64,000 nucleotides of DNA from Candidatus Scalindua sediminis (GTDB lineage: Bacteria; Planctomycetota; Brocadiia; Brocadiales; Scalinduaceae), in assembly GCA_008636105.1 (NCBI GenBank), contig VSDH01000010.1:1-64000 (forward strand), in the 5' to 3' direction. This document shows positions 1 through 6,592 of the stretch, piece after piece; within the stretch, counting starts at the first letter, position 1, and every line of letters begins with the position of its first letter. The notes below the pieces were generated by a model. It saw only the letters and a list, made by a program, of their open reading frames with translations. It was not told the origin of the DNA and made no database searches. The position numbers and the translations under genes are program-made.

Positions 1-396
1 ACCGCCACCGCTTTGGTGAATTAATGCGGCGTGTTTGACAGCATCAAAGATGCTTTCTATTGAATCCTCAACTGGTAGCACAAAACAAGCGGCTAGTTGC
101 TGAAATTCTCTGCCTGCATTCATGAGTGTGGGAGAATTCGGCAAAAACTCCAGGTTTGACATTGCATCGTAAAACCTATTTTCTATGGGTGCAGTATTTA
201 CGGTATTATTATATTTGGCATCAGCGGATGCGATATTTCTGGCAATACGGCGAAACATCTCCTCTGGTGTTTCGACAATTTCGCCCTTTTCATTCTTTCT
301 TAAATATCTTTTTTCAAGGACTACTTTTGATTTAGAAGAAATTTTTATACCGCAAGTTTTTGGAAAGGATTGTTTTGGCATTTTTCTGTAAACCAT
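1..396 (-). CDS. nrdJ: B12-dependent (class II) ribonucleotide reductase, N-terminal part, cut by window edge
   Basis: This reading frame starts at an ATG whose complement lies at 394-396 and runs off the left edge of the window (132 codons seen). The translation contains LPNSPTLMNAG, then ACFVLPVEDSIESIFDA and IHQSGGG. This is the substrate-site region of adenosylcobalamin-dependent ribonucleoside-diphosphate reductases, which make deoxynucleotides without oxygen. An internal ATG at 381 is an alternative start; neither has an ideally spaced ribosome binding site. It is divergent from a small CPKC redox protein that could re-reduce the enzyme, and paired NrdR-like boxes lie between the two. 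The family assignment rests on the N-terminal quarter only; the catalytic cysteines lie outside the window. Confidence 0.9.
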   Translation of the reverse strand, partial: MVYRKMPKQSFPKTCGIKISSKSKVVLEKRYLRKNEKGEIVETPEEMFRRIARNIASADAKYNNTVNTAPIENRFYDAMSNLEFLPNSPTLMNAGREFQQLAACFVLPVEDSIESIFDAVKHAALIHQSGGG

Positions 397-436
397 TGAT
401 TTTCTTATATTTCCCTCTATAAATTATAACCTTACT

Positions 437-483
437 ACACAATATGTGCAATTAAATTTTGAATGATATACTAAATGTTGTAT
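437..483. promoter_or_regulatory. Candidate tandem NrdR boxes
   Basis: Two 16-base sites resemble the NrdR box consensus (ACACwATATATwGTGT). The one at 468-483 matches about 12 of 16 positions. The one at 437-452 matches perfectly over its first nine bases and about 11 of 16 overall. They start exactly 31 bases apart, about three helical turns, which is the usual spacing of paired NrdR boxes. They lie in the divergent region between the class II reductase and the glutaredoxin-like gene, where the NrdR repressor would be expected to act. The sites were matched by eye. Confidence 0.5.
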
Positions 484-565
484 ATTTCCCTTGACATTCT
501 ATTTTCTTCTGTTAACCTGTAGCGAATAAAGTTAATATCATTAATTCTGCAAAAAGGGGGGTATT

Positions 566-766
566 ATGAGATATATATATACTGCGCCTGAGTGTCCGAA
601 GTGTGAATCGTTGAAGGAAAGGTACAAAACTCAAGGTTTAGAGTATATTGAGAGAGATGCAGATAGACTCAAGAATCCGGCTATTGATAGAGACGATATT
701 GATGTTGAGGCATTCGTACAGCTCTCTATGCAAAACATGATTTTGCCTGTAGAAGTAAACAAGTAA
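566..766 (+). CDS. Glutaredoxin/NrdH-like small redox protein (CPKC)
   Basis: This is a 66-residue protein. Its beginning, MRYIYTAPECPKCESLKER, is a beta strand followed by a CxxC redox motif (C10, C13), as in NrdH/glutaredoxin-fold proteins. A GGGGGG stretch lies a few bases upstream of the ATG. It is divergent from the nrdJ start, so it probably supplies electrons to the ribonucleotide reductase. The C-terminal half is short for a full glutaredoxin and lacks an obvious cis-proline TVP motif, although ILPVEV near the end could fill that place. Thiol-disulfide exchange is likely; the exact partner is inferred from position. Confidence 0.75.
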   Translation: MRYIYTAPECPKCESLKERYKTQGLEYIERDADRLKNPAIDRDDIDVEAFVQLSMQNMILPVEVNK

Positions 767-803
767 AACCAGGTTATCTCATTACATTAATAAAACTGTC
801 TTT

Positions 804-845
804 CCCCACAGCTTGCTCGCTTCGCTTCGTAAGCTAGCAGTGGGG
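804..845. terminator. Hairpin between convergent genes, possible terminator
   Basis: CCCCAC (804-809) pairs with GTGGGG (840-845), and AGCTT (810-814) pairs with AAGCT (831-835), leaving a four-base bulge. It lies between the redox gene and the convergent queA. A short T-run follows on the plus strand (848-851). The inner sequence resembles dispersed palindromic repeats, so it may be a repeat that also serves as a terminator. Confidence 0.45.
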
Positions 846-888
846 GCTTTTGAGCTCTTACTTACAGGAATTGATGAACATTAAGTAG

Positions 889-1944
889 TTACAGTATTAG
901 CATGCAGTCCCCATAGCTGTAAAATCTATACCTGAGATTTTTAGCATCTTCATAAGAGTTAAGGGTATTTTCCCTCCCTGCGAAAGCAGATACAAGAAGG
1001 ATCAGTGAGGTCCTCTGCAAATGAAAGTTCGTTATCAACGAATCTGTGAGCCCAAACCTATATGGTGGATATATAAATAGGTCTGTCCACCCTGCACTTT
1101 CTTTTATTGTACCATTGTTTGCTATAGTTTCTAGTGCCCTGCATGTTGTTGTTCCTGTGGCAATAACTTTCCTACCAAGTGACCTTGCTTCATTAATCGT
1201 GTCTATCGTATTTTTAGGAACAAAGTAGAATTCCTTGTGCATCGTATGCTGCGTAAGGTATTCTGCCTTTACGGGTTTAAATGTTCCTAAACCAACGTGT
1301 AAGGTTATATAAGCTATTTTTATTCCTTTCGCGGCTATTCTTTCCAGCAGGTTTTCTGTGAAATGAAGGCCTGCAGTGGGAGCAGCAACTGCCCCCAATT
1401 TTTTTGCATAAACGGTTTGATAACGTTTTTTATCCAGCATTCTCAATGATTTATTCTCAGGATTTCTCTTTATATATGGCGGTAATGGCATGTTGCCGGT
1501 ATTTTTTAAAACCTCTTTAAATTTCTTGCTGTTTTTAAATTCGATTGTGAAACTTCCATTTTTGTTATGACATACAATTCGCCCTTTTGCAGAATTATCA
1601 TCAAAATGCAGTGTTTCGTTTTCTTTCAACTTGCTATTAGATTTTAAAAGCATTTCCCATATCCCATCTTCGATTTCTTTAATAATAAGCGCCTCTACCT
1701 TGCCGCCAGTGGTCTTAGAACCTACTATCCTTGCGGGAATCACCTTCGTGTCGTTTAGTACTAGGACATCTCCACAATTTAAATATTCAGTGATTTCGTG
1801 GAATTTCCTGTGTTCGATCTCGGAGTTTTTCTTATGAAGCACAAGTAACCGTGATTCATCTCTTATAGCTGTCGGATACTGAGCTATAAGGTTCTTAGGA
1901 AGAACATAGTCGTAGTAAGACGTCTTGAAAGGATGTGAACTCAT
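889..1944 (-). CDS. queA: S-adenosylmethionine:tRNA ribosyltransferase-isomerase
   Basis: At 351 residues this is the normal QueA length. QueA transfers the ribosyl group of SAM to 7-aminomethyl-7-deazaguanine in tRNA, making epoxyqueuosine in the queuosine pathway. Family hallmarks are YDYVLPKNLIAQYP at the N-terminus, VLNDTKVIPARI, the APTAGLHFT motif in the middle, HVGLGTFKPV and the final YRFYSYGD. It is transcribed away from the dcw cluster, with about 230 bases separating its start from mraZ. No frameshift or missing motif was seen. Confidence 0.96.
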   Translation of the reverse strand: MSSHPFKTSYYDYVLPKNLIAQYPTAIRDESRLLVLHKKNSEIEHRKFHEITEYLNCGDVLVLNDTKVIPARIVGSKTTGGKVEALIIKEIEDGIWEMLLKSNSKLKENETLHFDDNSAKGRIVCHNKNGSFTIEFKNSKKFKEVLKNTGNMPLPPYIKRNPENKSLRMLDKKRYQTVYAKKLGAVAAPTAGLHFTENLLERIAAKGIKIAYITLHVGLGTFKPVKAEYLTQHTMHKEFYFVPKNTIDTINEARSLGRKVIATGTTTCRALETIANNGTIKESAGWTDLFIYPPYRFGLTDSLITNFHLQRTSLILLVSAFAGRENTLNSYEDAKNLRYRFYSYGDCMLIL

Positions 1945-2104
1945 GATTGTCGGATGAAACGTTAGAATTTGGATAAAAAAAAATTTTTAAGTCATTTTAT
2001 GAACAATTATACAATATGTTGTTATTTTCTATTTTACAATCATTAAATGTAGTAAAGGAAGCATAATTTCAGGTTTAATCACAAAGAAATTCTGTAAAAA
2101 TGCC

Positions 2105-2132
2105 TTGACAAAGGCTAAAATTGGTGTATTGT
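2105..2132 (+). promoter_or_regulatory. Probable promoter of the dcw cluster
   Basis: TTGACA at 2105-2110 and TATTGT at 2127-2132 are separated by 16 bases, a good vegetative sigma-70-type promoter. The predicted start of transcription falls just before the MraZ-box-like repeats and about 40 bases before the mraZ start. Confidence 0.6.
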
Positions 2133-2142
2133 TTTACCGAAA

Positions 2143-2167
2143 CGGTGAACAATGGGTAAAAATGGGG
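2143..2167 (+). promoter_or_regulatory. Candidate MraZ operator (10-base-spaced TGGG boxes)
   Basis: TGGGT at 2153 and TGGGG at 2163 repeat with a period of 10, preceded by an imperfect copy, CGGTG, at 2143. MraZ autorepresses the dcw cluster by binding TGGGN boxes spaced five bases apart just downstream of the promoter. The position here, between the promoter and the GTG start, fits autoregulation. The last box also overlaps the ribosome binding region. Confidence 0.6.
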
Positions 2168-2177
2168 GACAAAAGCC

Positions 2178-2660
2178 GTGTTCACAGGTAAATATAATCA
2201 TGTAATTGACCATAGCAATAGGCTGGCCATACCGTCTATATTGCGCAAATGCATTGATGAAAAAAAGGACGGGAAGGGATTCTATATAACACCTGGGCTT
2301 GACAGGTGCCTTGCTATATACCCTCCGTTACAGTTTAGACAATTAGCAAAAAAATTAGAGCAACTCATGTTTACTAATCAAAAGGCGCGAAATTTTCAGC
2401 GCCTTTTTTTTTCGAAATCAAGTGGTTGTGTTGAATGTGACAAACAAGGAAGAATTATTATACCAGAAATGCTCAAGGAACATGCAGATTTGGAAAAGGA
2501 AGTCGTAATTGTTGGTGTAATGAATAAGATTGAGATATGGGACTTACAACATTGGAAAGAATATGAAACAGATCACGAGCAAAATTTTGAAAGAGATGCA
2601 GAAGATCTTTTTCAATTGGGCTATGCTCCGAATTTGGGACAAAATCCTGTAGATAAGTAA
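2178..2660 (+). CDS. mraZ: Transcriptional regulator MraZ
   Basis: This 160-residue protein starts at GTG with MFTGKYNHVIDHSNRLAIP, the first of two SpoVT/AbrB-like half-domains. The second contains the DKQGRIIIP motif at about residues 88-96 (seen as CDKQGRIIIPEML). MraZ forms ring-shaped oligomers that bind DNA and repress the dcw operon. It is the first gene of the cluster, as in most bacteria, and is followed 10 bases later by rsmH. It is slightly longer than usual because of a C-terminal acidic and aromatic tail. Candidate binding boxes lie immediately upstream. Confidence 0.95.
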   Translation: MFTGKYNHVIDHSNRLAIPSILRKCIDEKKDGKGFYITPGLDRCLAIYPPLQFRQLAKKLEQLMFTNQKARNFQRLFFSKSSGCVECDKQGRIIIPEMLKEHADLEKEVVIVGVMNKIEIWDLQHWKEYETDHEQNFERDAEDLFQLGYAPNLGQNPVDK

Positions 2661-2670
2661 AGTTTTATTA

Positions 2671-3591
2671 ATGGTTTTATTTGATGATGAACGGTTGTTG
2701 CATACACCTGTTATGCTTGATGAGGTCATGAGCTTTATCAAGCCAGGTAAGGATGACATCATTGTAGACGCAACAATTGGTGCTGGAGGACATAGTCGTG
2801 AAATATTAAAAATGATAGGAACTGGTGGTCTCCTGATAGGAATAGATAAGGATGCCGAGATACTTAAGATAGCAAGCAAAAATCTATCAAAGATAAGCAA
2901 ATCTTTTAAACTGTATCATGCTGACTATGTGGATTTAAGTGCTATATTGAATGAATTAAAAATCAGTAGGATTAATGGTATTCTTCTTGATCTTGGAGTT
3001 TCATCTATGCAACTAAATTCCGAGGAACGCGGCTTTAGTTTTATCAGGGAAGGTCCTTTAGACATGAGAATGGATAGATCAAAGGGTATTACCGCTGAAG
3101 ATCTACTAAAAAGACTTCCTGAAAAGGAGATGGAAGAAATTTTTTGGAGATACGGCGAGGAAAGACGGTCTAGAAGCATTTCTAAGGCTATTTCTCGAGA
3201 AAGGAGAAAAGGAGAAGGCATAAAAACAACGACTCAGTTAGCAAAGATTATCGAAAGAGCTGTATACACACCGAAAAAACATACGAAAAGAAGGAAAATT
3301 CATCCCGCTACCCGAGTATTCCAGGCCCTGAGAATAGTTATAAATGATGAACTGAAAAGTCTGGAATATTTTTTAAATAATGCTCATGAGTTTCTGTTAA
3401 GTGGTTCAAGGATTGTTGTAATATCATTTCATTCTCTTGAGGACCGTTTAGCCAAGAATGCATTTCGTAAAGGTAAAAACACATCAACTCTGAAAATTTT
3501 AACAAAGAAACCATTAAGGCCCCTTGAGTCAGAAATAAAGAAGAATATCAGATGTAGAAGTGCGAAACTTCGAGCAGCAGAAAGGACATAA
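2671..3591 (+). CDS. rsmH: 16S rRNA (cytosine1402-N4)-methyltransferase
   Basis: The protein is 306 residues, typical of RsmH/MraW. It methylates N4 of C1402 in the decoding centre of 16S rRNA. HTPVMLDEV at the N-terminus, the SAM-binding DATIGAGGHS near residue 30, GILLDLGVSS, MRMD, RVFQALRIVINDE and SFHSLEDR are all present and in order. It lies second in the dcw cluster, 10 bases after mraZ and 3 bases before ftsL, so co-transcription is near certain. Confidence 0.96.
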   Translation: MVLFDDERLLHTPVMLDEVMSFIKPGKDDIIVDATIGAGGHSREILKMIGTGGLLIGIDKDAEILKIASKNLSKISKSFKLYHADYVDLSAILNELKISRINGILLDLGVSSMQLNSEERGFSFIREGPLDMRMDRSKGITAEDLLKRLPEKEMEEIFWRYGEERRSRSISKAISRERRKGEGIKTTTQLAKIIERAVYTPKKHTKRRKIHPATRVFQALRIVINDELKSLEYFLNNAHEFLLSGSRIVVISFHSLEDRLAKNAFRKGKNTSTLKILTKKPLRPLESEIKKNIRCRSAKLRAAERT

Positions 3592-3594
3592 CTT

Positions 3595-3903
3595 ATGAGA
3601 GTCTGTAGATACATTTGTGTGCTCTTAATCATTTTAATCATGACGATATTTACTATCTCGGAAAGTTCCCGAACTGTAAATATTGGATATAACATTGCGA
3701 GAATGGAGAAGGAATTAAAAAGGCTATCAGAAGAAAACAAAAAGTTGGAATACAAATCAGACAGGTTGAAGGTGCGCGAGAAGGTTTCTTTAAGAGTAAA
3801 AGACATGAAACTGAATCTGATTATCCCGGATAAAGGTAAAGATATTATTCTTGTGAAAAAACCGCGTGAGCATATGGACAAAAATCCTCATGGGAAAAGT
3901 TGA
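3595..3903 (+). CDS. ftsL: FtsL-like cell division protein
   Basis: This 102-residue bitopic protein has one hydrophobic segment at about residues 6-22. A charged heptad-rich stretch follows (EKELKRLSEENKKLEYK, about 35-60), predicted to form a coiled coil, as in FtsL. Sequence conservation in FtsL is low, so the call rests on size, topology and position between rsmH and ftsI. FtsL normally joins FtsB and FtsQ to activate the FtsW-FtsI septal synthase. The stop codon overlaps the TTG start of the next gene. Confidence 0.8.
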   Translation: MRVCRYICVLLIILIMTIFTISESSRTVNIGYNIARMEKELKRLSEENKKLEYKSDRLKVREKVSLRVKDMKLNLIIPDKGKDIILVKKPREHMDKNPHGKS

Positions 3904-4415
3904 AGCGTAAGCTATATATTTTAAATATGCTAAACCACAAGTTACATGATTTAAATAATATAATAAAGTCAGCGTTGATATTTATGGAGTATAGAATAAA
4001 AACTGAGCATGTATCTTTGCGGAAAAAGTTTACACCAAACATACCCAAGGTACAGGTCAATGCCGATGATATTTTCCTGGTAATTGTAAATCTTTTGACC
4101 AATGCCTTTGATAGTATGCCGAAGGGTGGAAAATTACTGATTGAATCAAAATGCTATAAGGGACGTGATACCTGTGTGCAATTTTCAATATCAGATACGG
4201 GATGCGGAATTGAAAAAAATGAAATGGATAAGATATTTGAGCCCTTTTTTACAATGAAGGCTGATGGAGAAGGAAATGGAAATGGCCTAGGGCTTACTAT
4301 ATGCCAAACGATTATAGAAAACCACAATGGAAAGATTAAAGTGGTGAGTTCATTAGGAGAAGGAACGACTTTTACTGTATGCTTCCCTGCAAGGCAAATA
4401 ATAATGCTAAATTAA
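3900..4415 (+). CDS. Stand-alone HATPase domain (histidine-kinase-like, no phospho-acceptor domain)
   Basis: This 171-residue protein corresponds to the C-terminal catalytic half of a histidine kinase. The N box (NLLTNAFDSMPKGG), G1 box (DTGCGI), F box (FEPFFTMK) and G2 box (GNGLGLTIC) are intact. The HisKA dimerisation and phospho-acceptor helix with its HExxN motif is absent; the protein begins where a DHp-CA linker would. The start is a TTG overlapping the ftsL stop. An intact ATP site without an acceptor suggests an anti-sigma-like, Spo0B-like or split kinase, or a decayed kinase. No such gene sits between ftsL and ftsI in model bacteria. Confidence 0.8.
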   Translation: MKRKLYILNMLNHKLHDLNNIIKSALIFMEYRIKTEHVSLRKKFTPNIPKVQVNADDIFLVIVNLLTNAFDSMPKGGKLLIESKCYKGRDTCVQFSISDTGCGIEKNEMDKIFEPFFTMKADGEGNGNGLGLTICQTIIENHNGKIKVVSSLGEGTTFTVCFPARQIIMLN

Positions 4416-4433
4416 GCGTGAGAAAACAACAAT

Positions 4434-6170
4434 ATGCCAGATAGAAGAAAAATACCCAAATGCTACAGAATCAGAGCAGGTTTTTTATATGCTAGTGTTT
4501 TTATAATTTTCCTTGCATTGTTATATCAACTAATTCGTATCCAGATTCTTGACCACAGGAAATATTATACATTAGCCTTGTCACAACAATTTGAAAGATT
4601 AGAAATCCCAACAAGGAGAGGACTTGTTTTCGATAGAAACGGCTTAAAACTGGCAGAATCAATTCAAGTAAGTTCGGTCTTTGCAGATCCTTTATTAATA
4701 GAAGACAAAAAAGAAACCGCTAAAGTTATATCGGATGTATTAAGCTTGAATACATCAAACGTTGTAAAACTGTTGAACAGTAAAAAGAGATTTGTATGGA
4801 TAAAAAGAAGGGTAGAAGATAGGCATGCAGAGGCAATAAGAAGATTAAAACTTCAAGGTATTGGACTCAGGAATGAGTACAAAAGAGTTTATCCTTATGG
4901 TGAGCTATGTTGCCACGTAATAGGCTTTACGGATGTAGACGAGATTGGTTTGGAAGGTGTTGAACATTCACTTAATCAGACACTTTCTGGAAGCAAGGGA
5001 TATAAGGTAATCGAAAAAGATGGCCATCAGCGACAAATTTCTACATTAAACGAAGAAACCATTTCTGCAAAATACGGTGATAGTATCTTTTTAACAATTG
5101 ATTATAAAATTCAGTCTATAGTTGAAAACGAGCTTGAAAATGCATGTTTGAAATGGCAGCCAAATTCAGCTACTGCAATCGTAATGGACCCCTCTACAGG
5201 TGAGATATTAGCAATGGCGAATCGCCCTTCATTTAATTTGAATTTTGTTCAAGATTCTAAACAACATGAGAGACGGAACAGGGCAATCACAGATTGCTTT
5301 GAGCCAGGGTCAATAATTAAACCCTTAATCGTATGTGGTGCACTGGACAGTGGTTTAGTAAAAGAAGATGAGACATTTTTTTGTTACAACGGTACTTATA
5401 AAGTTAGAAGAAGGGTAATTAGAGATATTCACCCATACGATCATCTAACTGTATCGGAAATAGTAATTAATTCAAGCAATATCGGAATGGTGCAATTAGG
5501 AATGCTCATGGGGGGAAAAAGGCTATACAACCATTTGAGTAACTTCTCTTTTGGTAAAAAGCTAGGGATAGAATTGCCAGGTGAATCTAAAGGCATAATA
5601 AGACCCTTAAACCTATGGTCAACCTATTCAATAGCTTCCGTTGCTTTTGGCTATGAGATAGCAGCAACACCATTGCAATTAACAACCGCTTTCTGCTCGA
5701 TTGCTAACGGAGGAACGTTACTGAGACCACGAATTGTTTATGCAATAGCTGATTATGCAGGTAAAAGGGTGAAAAGGAAATATGAATTACCTGAACGAAT
5801 TCAACGAGTTATCTCACCAAAGGTAGCGAGGGAGGTGATGAGTCCTATGTTGGAGGATGTTGTAAAAGAAGGAACGGGGAGAAATGCTATGCTTTTTGAG
5901 TATAGAGTTGCAGGGAAGACGGGTACTGCTAAGAAATTGCAAAAGATCGGGAATAAAATGAGATATTCTGATGATAAATATATTGGTTCCTTTATTGGGT
6001 ATGCACCTGCGGATAATCCAAAAATTTGTGTCCTGGTAACATTAAATGAGCCAAAAAACGGTGATTATTACGGAGGGATTGTGGCTGCACCTGTAGTAAG
6101 CGATATTATAAAGAGGGTTCTTCGTTATATGCAGGTTGAACCACAATATATACGAACCGTCCGAAGATAA
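4434..6170 (+). CDS. ftsI: Septal peptidoglycan transpeptidase FtsI/PBP (class B)
   Basis: This is a 578-residue class B penicillin-binding protein. It has one N-terminal membrane segment (about residues 13-33), a pedestal starting at RRGLVFDRNG, and a transpeptidase domain. The three active-site motifs are present: SxxK (S293-I-I-K), SxN (S347-S-N349) and KTG (K495-T-G). SIIK is unusual next to the common STFK/STMK, but the catalytic serine and lysine are kept. No PASTA repeats follow. It cross-links septal peptidoglycan with FtsW and lies in its usual place after ftsL, apart from the intervening ATPase gene. Confidence 0.95.
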   Translation: MPDRRKIPKCYRIRAGFLYASVFIIFLALLYQLIRIQILDHRKYYTLALSQQFERLEIPTRRGLVFDRNGLKLAESIQVSSVFADPLLIEDKKETAKVISDVLSLNTSNVVKLLNSKKRFVWIKRRVEDRHAEAIRRLKLQGIGLRNEYKRVYPYGELCCHVIGFTDVDEIGLEGVEHSLNQTLSGSKGYKVIEKDGHQRQISTLNEETISAKYGDSIFLTIDYKIQSIVENELENACLKWQPNSATAIVMDPSTGEILAMANRPSFNLNFVQDSKQHERRNRAITDCFEPGSIIKPLIVCGALDSGLVKEDETFFCYNGTYKVRRRVIRDIHPYDHLTVSEIVINSSNIGMVQLGMLMGGKRLYNHLSNFSFGKKLGIELPGESKGIIRPLNLWSTYSIASVAFGYEIAATPLQLTTAFCSIANGGTLLRPRIVYAIADYAGKRVKRKYELPERIQRVISPKVAREVMSPMLEDVVKEGTGRNAMLFEYRVAGKTGTAKKLQKIGNKMRYSDDKYIGSFIGYAPADNPKICVLVTLNEPKNGDYYGGIVAAPVVSDIIKRVLRYMQVEPQYIRTVRR

Positions 6171-6216
6171 TTTTTTTTGGGGAGATATTTTTATTTATTA
6201 CGGAAGGAGGTGATAT

Positions 6217-6240
6217 ATGACCCAAAATGCTGGAAGGTAA
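6217..6240 (+). CDS. Seven-codon mini-ORF with near-perfect Shine-Dalgarno (possible leader peptide)
   Basis: AAGGAGGTGAT at 6204-6214 matches the complement of the 16S rRNA 3' end over 11 bases, far stronger than any other ribosome binding site in the cluster. Six bases after GGAGG an ATG opens a frame encoding MTQNAGR before TAA. Two hairpins follow before the next gene. The layout resembles a translated leader or attenuator. There is no run of one amino acid that would name a ligand. Whether the peptide is made is unknown. Confidence 0.45.
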   Translation: MTQNAGR

Positions 6241-6242
6241 GT

Positions 6243-6302
6243 ACATCAGTGGGTGATGTGTTGATGCCCTATGCTTGCCCCAAACTTTGGGGCAGCATAG
6301 GG
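6243..6302 (+). promoter_or_regulatory. Two tandem hairpins downstream of the mini-ORF
   Basis: ACATCA (6243-6248) pairs with TGATGT (6254-6259). Then a long stem pairs 6267-6284 with 6286-6302: CCCTATGCT plus GCCCCAAA against TTTGGGGC plus AGCATAGGG, with one bulged T and a one-base loop (a tetraloop in practice). No T-run follows, so this is not a classical terminator. It may be an attenuator, an RNA processing or stability element, or a dispersed palindrome. Confidence 0.6.
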
Positions 6303-6346
6303 TGTCGTATAAAAGATTACAAAACCATTTCAAAAAGGAGAATGTC

Positions 6347-6577
6347 ATGACAGAAAAAGAACTAGAAAGACAGAACTTTCTTACTTGGTGTAAATATGCT
6401 ACTTTAGAAGAAATTGAAAGGGCAAAAAGGACGAACAAAAAAACATTGGAAAGATTGTTATATAAATATGCGGATGAAGTCGAGAAGATAAACAATTCAA
6501 AGTATGTGAGCGAATATATATCACAACACAATGTAGGAGTGCAAAAATTAGAACTTTCCTTAGAAATTGCAAGATAA
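6347..6577 (+). CDS. Small charged helical protein of unknown function
   Basis: This 76-residue protein starts at the ATG preceded by AAAAAGGAG with seven-base spacing; an in-frame upstream start at 6275 would run through the hairpin and is less likely. The sequence is highly charged and probably all helical (MTEKELERQNFLTWC, then EEIERAKRTNKK). It has no membrane segment and no motif I recognise. It lies 15 bases before murE, so it is co-expressed with cell-wall genes. A role in division or wall synthesis can only be inferred from position. Confidence 0.65.
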   Translation: MTEKELERQNFLTWCKYATLEEIERAKRTNKKTLERLLYKYADEVEKINNSKYVSEYISQHNVGVQKLELSLEIAR

Positions 6578-6592
6578 AGATATGGCATTTTA

